NCBI GenBank assembly: GCA_017849615.1 | Contig: JAFIGS010000033.1 | Location: 1 to 64,000, forward strand | DNA from: Pseudolabrys sp. | GTDB taxonomy: Bacteria; Pseudomonadota; Alphaproteobacteria; Rhizobiales; Xanthobacteraceae | Reading direction: 5' to 3' | Length of the DNA stretch: 64,000 nt | In this document: in pieces, positions 57,996 through 64,000 of the stretch | Layout of the letters: every line of letters starts with the position of its first letter | Position numbering within the stretch: position 1 is the first letter of the stretch | The notes under the pieces: model-generated | The model's input: the letters and a program-made list of their open reading frames with translations, nothing else | What the model was told of the DNA's origin: nothing | Databases searched by the model: none | Translations under genes and position numbers: made by a program

Positions 57996-58952
57996 ATGCT
58001 CCGCTACACGATCAACCGCGTTCTGCTTGCCATCCCGACCCTGTTCGGCGTCGCCGTGCTGGTATTTTTCCTGCTGCGCGTGGTGCCGGGTGACATCGTC
58101 GAGATCAAGCTGCGCGGCGACGGCGGCAGCGTGACGCAGGAGACCATCGAGCTCGAGCGCAAGCGACTCGGCCTCGACCGGCCGCTGGCCGTGCAATTCG
58201 GCGAGTGGATGGTCAATATGGCGAAATTCGATTTCGGCACGTCGATGTGGACCGAGCGTCCCGTGATTACCGAGATCGCCATCCGTCTCGAATTGTCGCT
58301 GCAGGTCGCCATCATGGCGACGATCATCGCCGTGTTGCTCGCCATACCGATGGGGACCATGGCGGCGTTATTCAGGGATACGTGGATAGACTATCTGGTC
58401 CGCGTTTTAACGATCGGCGGCCTGTCCATCCCGTCGTTCTGGTTCGGCATGCTGATCATGCTGGCGCTGTTGTCGTTCTTCAACTGGCTGCCGCCGATCA
58501 CCTTCACGCCGATCTATGTCGATCCCATCGCCAATCTGCAGCAACTGATCTGGCCCGCGCTCGCGGTCGGCTATCGTTATTGCGCGGTGGTGGCCCGCAT
58601 GATCCGCTCGTCCCTGCTCGAGGTCCTCAACGAAGACTACATCCGCACCGCGCGCGCCAAGGGCGTTTACGAGCGACTGGTGATTTCGCGCCATGCGCTG
58701 CGCAACGCCCTGCTGCCGGCGATCACCGTCATCGGCCTTGAGTTCACCTTCCTGATCGGCGGCCTCGTCGTCACCGAGCAGGTTTTCAACCTCAACGGCA
58801 TCGGTCAGCTCTTCGTGCAGAGCGTGTCGCGCAACGACTTCACGCTGATCCAGGGCATGGTGATGCTGATCGCCGCCTTCTACGTTTTCGTCAATCTTGC
58901 GATCGACCTGCTCTACGCCGTGTTCGATCCGCGCATCAGGTACGGTAAATGA
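57996..58952 (+). CDS. Peptide ABC transporter permease (DppB type)
   Basis: A 318-residue inner-membrane permease with six helices. It opens MLRYTINRVLLAIPTLFGVA, typical of DppB. The EAA-type loop is YIRTARAKGVYERLVISRHA, and the C-terminal GLEFTFLIGGLVVTEQVFNL block is conserved. It overlaps the next permease gene by 4 bp. Its ribosome site AAGGAAG lies inside a dispersed repeat. Confidence 0.92.
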   Translation: MLRYTINRVLLAIPTLFGVAVLVFFLLRVVPGDIVEIKLRGDGGSVTQETIELERKRLGLDRPLAVQFGEWMVNMAKFDFGTSMWTERPVITEIAIRLELSLQVAIMATIIAVLLAIPMGTMAALFRDTWIDYLVRVLTIGGLSIPSFWFGMLIMLALLSFFNWLPPITFTPIYVDPIANLQQLIWPALAVGYRYCAVVARMIRSSLLEVLNEDYIRTARAKGVYERLVISRHALRNALLPAITVIGLEFTFLIGGLVVTEQVFNLNGIGQLFVQSVSRNDFTLIQGMVMLIAAFYVFVNLAIDLLYAVFDPRIRYGK

Positions 58953-59854
58953 CGCTCGCATCCCCCACCCTGCCCGTCGAAACCCCGGCCGCCAAACCGC
59001 GCCGTTCGAACGTCGTGATCGACTTCTGCCGCCAGCAGCCGCTTGGCGCCGTGAGCTTCGTCGTCATTTTCGCGATGATGTTCGCCGGCATCTTCTCGCC
59101 CTGGGTGGCGCCTTACGATCCGCTGAGCATCGATTTTGCCTCGCTGCTGGCGCCGCCTTCGGCGGAGCACTGGTGCGGCACCGACGCCTTCGGCCGCGAC
59201 ATCTGCTCGCGCCTGATCTACGGCTCGCGAACCGCGCTGGTGATCGGCTTCACATCGTCCTTCGTCGGCTCGACGCTTGGCGCCATTCTCGGCGTGGCCT
59301 CGGCCTATTTCGGAGGCCGCATCGACAACTGGATTCAACGTTTCGTCGATATCCTGCTGGCCTTCCCGCTTATCGTGCTGGCCCTGGTCGTGGTCGCCGC
59401 GTTCCGCAAGTTCACCGTGGCCGGCGTTGACGTCAACCTGATCGTCGCGATCGCCATCCCGATCATTCCGCGCGTGGCGCGCGTGGTGCGCTCGGCGGCC
59501 CTGTCGGTGCGGGTGATGCCCTATGTCGATGCCGCCCGCGCCGCCGGCTACTCGCATAGCCGCATCATCTTCCGGCACATGGCGCCGAACGTGGTCGCGC
59601 CCTATCTCATCATGCTCACGGCCTTCATCGCGCAGGCGATCCTGGCCGAGGCTTCGCTGTCGTTCCTCGGTCTCGGCGTCACGGAACCCACCGCCGCCTG
59701 GGGCCTGATGCTGTCCGGCAATGCCGCCGACTTCTACAAGCAGGCGCCCTGGATGATCCTGTTTCCGGGATTGGCCATCAGCCTTGCGGTTTTTGCATTC
59801 AACCTGGTCGGCGACAGCCTGCGGGACTTCCTCGACCCCCGCTTCAAGGTATAA
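58949..59854 (+). CDS. Peptide ABC transporter permease (DppC type)
   Basis: A 301-residue inner-membrane permease with six helices. The N-terminal cytoplasmic segment is followed by a first helix and the periplasmic HWCGTDAFGRDICSRLIYGS block diagnostic of DppC. The EAA-type loop is YVDAARAAGYSHSRIIFRHM. It forms the channel with the DppB-type protein, with which it overlaps by 4 bp. Confidence 0.92.
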   Translation: MTLASPTLPVETPAAKPRRSNVVIDFCRQQPLGAVSFVVIFAMMFAGIFSPWVAPYDPLSIDFASLLAPPSAEHWCGTDAFGRDICSRLIYGSRTALVIGFTSSFVGSTLGAILGVASAYFGGRIDNWIQRFVDILLAFPLIVLALVVVAAFRKFTVAGVDVNLIVAIAIPIIPRVARVVRSAALSVRVMPYVDAARAAGYSHSRIIFRHMAPNVVAPYLIMLTAFIAQAILAEASLSFLGLGVTEPTAAWGLMLSGNAADFYKQAPWMILFPGLAISLAVFAFNLVGDSLRDFLDPRFKV

Positions 59855-59931
59855 GGGCGGCCGAACCGGCCCCCTTTGCACGCGCGAGGGGCAGCCTCAG
59901 GATTCTGCAAAGAACGCTGCAAGGAATACCC

Positions 59932-61104
59932 ATGTCCAAACCGCTTCAAGGCGTCCGCGTCCTCGAACTGGCCCGCATTCTCGCGGGCCCCTGGGCCGGA
60001 CAGACGCTGGCCGATCTCGGCGCCGACGTCATCAAGGTGGAGCGCAAGGGCGCGGGCGACGATACCCGCCAGTGGGGGCCTCCCTTCGTCGAGAGCAAGG
60101 AAGGCGATCATCTCGGCGCCGCCTATTTCCACGCCGCCAACCGCGGCAAGCGCTCGATCGAGCTCGATTTCGAGGACCCGGAAGGCCAGCGCATCGTGCG
60201 CAAGCTGGCGGCGAAGTCGGACATTCTCATCGAGAATTTCAAGGTCGGCGGTCTGGCCAAGTTCAAGCTCGATTATGCGAGCATGAAGGAGGAATTCCCG
60301 CATTTGATCTATTGCTCGGTCACCGGCTTCGGTCAGGACGGCCCCTACGCCAAGCGCGCCGGCTACGACCTGATGGCGCAGGGCATGGGCGGCGTCATGG
60401 ACCTCACCGGCATGGCCGGTGGCGAGCCGACGCGGATCGGCATTCCGATGTCGGATATTTTCACCGGGGTCTATTCGGTGGTCGGCATTCTTGCTGCGCT
60501 GCACCAGCGCCAGGCCACCGGCAAGGGCTGCTACGTGGACACCGCGCTCGTGGACTCGACCGTCGGGGTGCTGTCCAATCAGGCACTGAACTATCTGGTG
60601 TCGGGCAATGTCCCCAAGCGGATCGGCAACGCCCACGCTAACATCGTGCCCTATCAGGTTTTTCCGGTCGCGGACGGGCACGTCATCATCGCCACCGGCA
60701 ACACCGGCCAGTACGTCAAGCTGTGCAATATCCTCGGCGCACCAGAACTGGGCACTGATCCAGCCTATGCGAACAACACCGACCGCCTGACGCGGCGCGA
60801 TGAACTCATCGGCAAGCTGTCGGCGCTGACCTCGAAGATGAAGCGCGACGATCTGCTCAAGCAGCTCGAGGCGCAGGGCGTGCCCGCCGGGCCGATCAAC
60901 AATGTCGAGCAGGTGTTCGAGGACCCGCAGGTCATTCATCGCGGCATGAAGCTCGAATATCCCAGCGCCGACGCAAAGTCGGGCAAGATCCCCGGCGTGC
61001 GCACGCCGATCGTGATGGACGGCTGGCGCGCCGCCAGCGACCGCCCCTCGCCCAAGCTCGGCGAGCACACGGCGGAGATATTGAAAGAAATCGGCGAAGG
61101 CTGA
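59932..61104 (+). CDS. Family III CoA-transferase (CaiB/BaiF)
   Basis: A 390-residue CoA-transferase that moves CoA between carboxylic acids. It opens with the family signature LQGVRVLELARILAGPWAGQ, then LADLGADVIKVER and AANRGKRSIELDF. The catalytic Asp is expected in the GYDLMAQGMGGVMDLTG region; GVPAGPINNVEQVFEDPQV is near the C-terminus. The acyl group is not predictable. It follows the peptide ABC operon on the same strand; a shared role (uptake and CoA activation of an organic acid) is possible but unproven. Confidence 0.9.
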   Translation: MSKPLQGVRVLELARILAGPWAGQTLADLGADVIKVERKGAGDDTRQWGPPFVESKEGDHLGAAYFHAANRGKRSIELDFEDPEGQRIVRKLAAKSDILIENFKVGGLAKFKLDYASMKEEFPHLIYCSVTGFGQDGPYAKRAGYDLMAQGMGGVMDLTGMAGGEPTRIGIPMSDIFTGVYSVVGILAALHQRQATGKGCYVDTALVDSTVGVLSNQALNYLVSGNVPKRIGNAHANIVPYQVFPVADGHVIIATGNTGQYVKLCNILGAPELGTDPAYANNTDRLTRRDELIGKLSALTSKMKRDDLLKQLEAQGVPAGPINNVEQVFEDPQVIHRGMKLEYPSADAKSGKIPGVRTPIVMDGWRAASDRPSPKLGEHTAEILKEIGEG

Positions 61105-61110
61105 GGCGGT

Positions 61111-62289
61111 TCAGGCCTCGCTGCGCTGGCGCAGCGACAGCCACTCCCAGAGCGCGACAACGATCAGGATCGCGGTGGTGATGGCCGACAAGGCAAGCGG
61201 CGTCAGCAAGAACGACGCCGGTACCGAGAGCGCCAGCAAACCGAGCCCGGCCAGATGCGAAAGCGGCAGGTTCGGCGCCGACAGTCGTTTGAAAAGCGCG
61301 TTGCCGATCAGATAAAGCGCCGGGCCGCCGACCAGCGCGCATAACGCCGGTAATTCGACATGACCGCCGGGATGTTGCACCACCAGTTCGTCTCCCACCG
61401 CGACGACGATGATGCCGGCGACGATGGGGATATGCATGAAGGTGTAGCCGGCGCGGGCCAGCCGGCCCGGATCGCTCGACTTTTCTATTTGATGGCTCGC
61501 GCGCTCCGCGCCAATGTTGAAATACACCGCCCACAAACCGACGCTTCCCATGAAGGCCACGAGAAAGGCCCCGATCGCAGGAGCGGTCCAGTCGAGCGAT
61601 GCGAAGGTCGCGCCGGTAATCAGGATCGACTCGCCCAGCGCGATGATGATGAACAGCCCGCAGCGCTCCGCCATATGGGCACCGGCAACGGCCCAGTCGG
61701 CGGTCACCGAGCGGCCGAGCCGCGGCACCCGGTAGCCGAGCAGCGGCGCCGCCGTCTCGATCGCCACCGCAAGGGCCCAAAATTCAAGGCGCCATGCCTC
61801 GCCGTAACATCCCGCCAGCCAGAACGGCGCTGCCGCCAGATGCCAGAGCGATATGCGTACGAAGTTGAGAAAGTTGGTCTTGTCGTGGCGATAGAGCGCC
61901 CACAGCATCACGCCATCGCGGATCATATGCATGGCGACATAGCCGGCCGCCACCGCCCCGCCGCGGTCGTCGAAGGCTTTCGGCAAGGCCGCTGAGAAAA
62001 CGAGGCCAGCCAGCATCAGCGCGAACAGCATGACACGGACCACTGGCCGCGCCGGGTCCAGCCAGTTCGTAACCCAGGCGGCGTTGATCCAGGCCCACCA
62101 CATCGCGATGAGCAGCACCGCTGTTTGAGCAAGTCCGGTCAGGCTGAGGTGCGCCAGCAGGCCGTGCGACAACTGGGTCACCGCGAATACAAAGACCAGA
62201 TCGAAGAACAATTCGACATAGGTGACGCGGCTACTCTCGTGACCGCCACGGACGCGCAGTTGACTGGAGCTGGCGGCAAAGAGGCTCAT
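61111..62289 (-). CDS. Low temperature requirement protein A (LtrA)
   Basis: A 392-residue inner-membrane protein with about ten helices. It opens LRVRGGHESSRVTYVELFFD and continues with LVFVFAVTQLSHGL, the LtrA signature. AHMAERCGLFIIIALGESIL in the middle is also characteristic. LtrA is tied to cold growth in Listeria; the molecular function is unknown. Convergent with the CoA-transferase gene. Confidence 0.88.
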   Translation of the reverse strand: MSLFAASSSQLRVRGGHESSRVTYVELFFDLVFVFAVTQLSHGLLAHLSLTGLAQTAVLLIAMWWAWINAAWVTNWLDPARPVVRVMLFALMLAGLVFSAALPKAFDDRGGAVAAGYVAMHMIRDGVMLWALYRHDKTNFLNFVRISLWHLAAAPFWLAGCYGEAWRLEFWALAVAIETAAPLLGYRVPRLGRSVTADWAVAGAHMAERCGLFIIIALGESILITGATFASLDWTAPAIGAFLVAFMGSVGLWAVYFNIGAERASHQIEKSSDPGRLARAGYTFMHIPIVAGIIVVAVGDELVVQHPGGHVELPALCALVGGPALYLIGNALFKRLSAPNLPLSHLAGLGLLALSVPASFLLTPLALSAITTAILIVVALWEWLSLRQRSEA

Positions 62290-62388
62290 GGCGGATACCG
62301 GTCTGGATAGGCCGGGATGTTTTAACTGTCCTGCGATATGTTCGCCAGCCAGGGAGCCATTCGGCAGCCGGCGCGTTATGCTGGCCTC

Positions 62389-62709
62389 ATGGCCCGCAAG
62401 AAGACCACGACCGGGAAAGCAAAGGACCGCGCGACATCGGGCGGCTCGTCCGTTGAAGACGACCTCGTCGGCAAACGGATCAGGATCGAGCGCGCCACCT
62501 TCGACGCCATCTCCCTGATGATGCGCGAGCAGATGAAGGACCTCGACGAAATCACCGAGGAGGCTTTCCGCGACCTGCTCAGGAAAAACGGCCGCACCGC
62601 CGATTTCCGCGAGGCGCTCAAGATGAGCGCGAGGCAGGCCGGGGGCAAGGAGGAAGCCAAACCGACGGGTAAGCCATCCACCCGCCGGAAACGCGGCCGG
62701 GCGCGCTGA
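62389..62709 (+). CDS. Small basic hypothetical protein
   Basis: A 106-residue cytoplasmic protein rich in Lys and Arg at both ends (MARKKTTTGKAKDR and RRKRGRAR), with an acidic amphipathic middle (FDAISLMMREQMKDLDEITE, EAFRDLLRKNG). No domain recognised. The composition suggests nucleic-acid contact, but that is a guess. The ATG at 62389 starts the basic region. It lies between divergent ltrA and the MgtC gene. Confidence 0.6.
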   Translation: MARKKTTTGKAKDRATSGGSSVEDDLVGKRIRIERATFDAISLMMREQMKDLDEITEEAFRDLLRKNGRTADFREALKMSARQAGGKEEAKPTGKPSTRRKRGRAR

Positions 62710-62762
62710 CCGGTCTCAGGCCGACGATGGAACTTTGCCGGTCCGGCCCCGTTCTAGGCGCC

Positions 62763-63224
62763 ATGGACAGTAACGCCCTTGACGAGATTTTCCGCCTGCT
62801 CGCCGCGGCGGGTGCCGGCATCGCCATCGGCGTCAACCGCGAGATGCAGGGCAAACCGCTCGGTATGCGGACCCTGGCGCTGGTCGCGCTGGGCTCGGCC
62901 ATTGCCGCTCTTACCGCCGTCGACTACCGGGGCCTCGATCACGACCCGGACGCGCTCAGCCGGGTCGTGCAGGGTGTCTTGCAGGGCGTGCTGACCGGCA
63001 TCGGCTTCATCGGCGCGGGCGTCGTGCTGCGCAACAAGGACTCCGGGACGATCGAGGGACTGACCACGGCGGCGTCCGTCTGGGTGACCGCCGCCATCGG
63101 CATCGCCTGTGCGCTGGCGGCCTGGCATCTCGTCGTCATCGGCGTGGTGTTGACGCTTGTCGTGCTGGCCGGCCTCGGCTGGGTCGAGTACAAATTCTTC
63201 CCCGAGACCAGGCGCAAGGACTAG
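62763..63224 (+). CDS. MgtC/SapB family membrane protein
   Basis: A 153-residue inner-membrane protein with four or five helices. It has GAGIAIGVNREMQGKPLGMR and then LVALGSAIAAL, and VLTGIGFIGAGVVLRNKDSG with GLTTAASVWVTAAIGIA, the MgtC/SapB signature. MgtC proteins inhibit the F-type ATP synthase or act in Mg2+ starvation survival. It lacks the C-terminal soluble domain of Salmonella MgtC, as do many relatives. The mgtA-type ATPase is far away in the window, so co-regulation is not evident. Overlaps the next gene by 4 bp, tail to tail. Confidence 0.9.
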   Translation: MDSNALDEIFRLLAAAGAGIAIGVNREMQGKPLGMRTLALVALGSAIAALTAVDYRGLDHDPDALSRVVQGVLQGVLTGIGFIGAGVVLRNKDSGTIEGLTTAASVWVTAAIGIACALAAWHLVVIGVVLTLVVLAGLGWVEYKFFPETRRKD

Positions 63225-64000
63225 TCGATAAAGGTCAGCGGCCGCGCCACCGCTTCCAGCGGCTTGCGCTCGGCGGCAACGCCCCAGCGCCACGCGACGA
63301 GACCTGCAACGACCATCAACACCGCGCCCAGAAGATAACCGCCGAACACGCTGGCGCGGGAGCCGGTGTCGATCAGCGCGCTGAACAGCCAGGGCCCGGC
63401 AATGCCGCCGACGCCGGTGCCGAACGCGTAGAACAGCGCGATCGCCAGCGCGCGCAGCTCCAGCGGGAAGGTTTCGCTGACGGTGAGATAGGCCGAGCTC
63501 GCCGCGGCCGAGGCGAAGAAAAAGATCGCCATCCAGCACAAGGTCTGGGTTTCGGCGCTGATGACCTCATGCATGAAAAGATAGCCGGTCGCGGCGAGCA
63601 GCACGCCGGACATGGTGTAGGTGAAAGCGATCATCACGCGCCGCCCGATCGTGTCGAAGAAGCGGCCGATCAGGACCGGCCCGAAAAAGTTACCGGCCGC
63701 GAAGGGCAGGATGTACCAACCGACATGGTCGGCTGACACGCCGTAGAAATCGGTGAGAATTAAGCCGTAAGTGAAGAAGATGGCGTTGTAGAAGAATGCC
63801 TGCGCCGCCATCAGACTGAGTCCGACCAAAGTACGCTGGCGATATTGCATCAGCAAGGTGTGCGCGACCTCCATGAGCGGCGTCGAGCGGCGCATGCGCA
63901 ACCACACGCGCGGCAGGTCGGCTGCCGGCGGCAAGTTCGTAAAGCGGGCTTCGATCGACGCCACCACACGGTTCGCCTCGTCGATGCGCCCATGGGTCAT
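63221..64000 (-). CDS. MFS transporter, partial (cut by window end)
   Basis: The C-terminal 259 residues of a major facilitator of the sugar-porter-like group; the N-terminal part lies outside the window. Six helices are visible. RFFDTIGRRVMIAFTY matches the loop 8-9 RxxxxxGRR motif, and AYLTVSETFPLELRALAIAL is a PESPR-like segment. Substrate unknown. Confidence 0.85.
   Translation of the reverse strand: MTHGRIDEANRVVASIEARFTNLPPAADLPRVWLRMRRSTPLMEVAHTLLMQYRQRTLVGLSLMAAQAFFYNAIFFTYGLILTDFYGVSADHVGWYILPFAAGNFFGPVLIGRFFDTIGRRVMIAFTYTMSGVLLAATGYLFMHEVISAETQTLCWMAIFFFASAAASSAYLTVSETFPLELRALAIALFYAFGTGVGGIAGPWLFSALIDTGSRASVFGGYLLGAVLMVVAGLVAWRWGVAAERKPLEAVARPLTFID

Overview
The window is GC-rich (roughly 65% by eye) chromosomal DNA of an alphaproteobacterium, most likely a Hyphomicrobiales/Rhizobiales member near Bradyrhizobiaceae or Xanthobacteraceae. 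Evidence: an rpoD-dnaG pair in which DnaG lacks its zinc ligands, a tRNA-His without encoded G-1 and with A73, PHA phasins, perfect CtrA-type boxes (TTAA-N7-TTAAC), and many short dispersed palindromes of the kind found in these genomes. It is mostly ordinary housekeeping chromosome, with one clearly foreign-looking cassette at the left edge.

Layout. 1-415: start of a gene that fits 5-formyltetrahydrofolate cyclo-ligase and a probable 6S RNA, both on the minus strand. 416-2332: AT-richer two-gene cassette (three-Cys-motif Gp37/Gp68 family protein plus TcmP partner), the best candidate for a little-described system. 2333-2760: cluster of dispersed palindromes. 2913-4073: small secreted repeat protein, YciA-type thioesterase, DUF2293-like protein. 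4152-8569: rpoD and dnaG. 8675-13386: Mg P-type ATPase, YqeY, YnfA, gentisate-type dioxygenase. 13479-27991: carA, higBA, HAD hydrolase, YjlB cupin, methyltransferase, an odd tRNA-Cys, a LysR/AtuA/TAXI-TRAP module, zinc-ribbon protein, carB behind an apparent attenuator, greA. 28075-35123: racemase-fold protein with Lrp regulator, trxB with a LysR regulator, His-tailed DMT exporter, candidate sRNA, L,D-transpeptidase. 35175-40901: MFS, tRNA-His, two phasins, a PAS/PdhS-like histidine kinase. 40961-48319: DUF1194, ferric ABC binding protein and permease, AsmA, glpK. 48383-53802: receiver protein, glpD, amidotransferase, SDR, malonyl-CoA decarboxylase. 54144-61104: peptide ABC operon with a fused double ATPase, then a family III CoA-transferase. 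61111-64000: LtrA, small basic protein, MgtC, partial MFS transporter.

How genes work together: carA and carB encode the two subunits of one enzyme but lie about 9 kb apart. atuA is split into two genes that overlap by 4 bp and sit with a TAXI-TRAP importer, divergent from a LysR gene. glpK and glpD flank a receiver gene that has a perfect CtrA box. CtrA-like boxes also precede rpoD and the histidine kinase, so cell-cycle control may touch several loci here. I saw no CRISPR array, no insertion sequence and no rRNA. Functions are inferred from protein motifs read by eye; no database search was possible.
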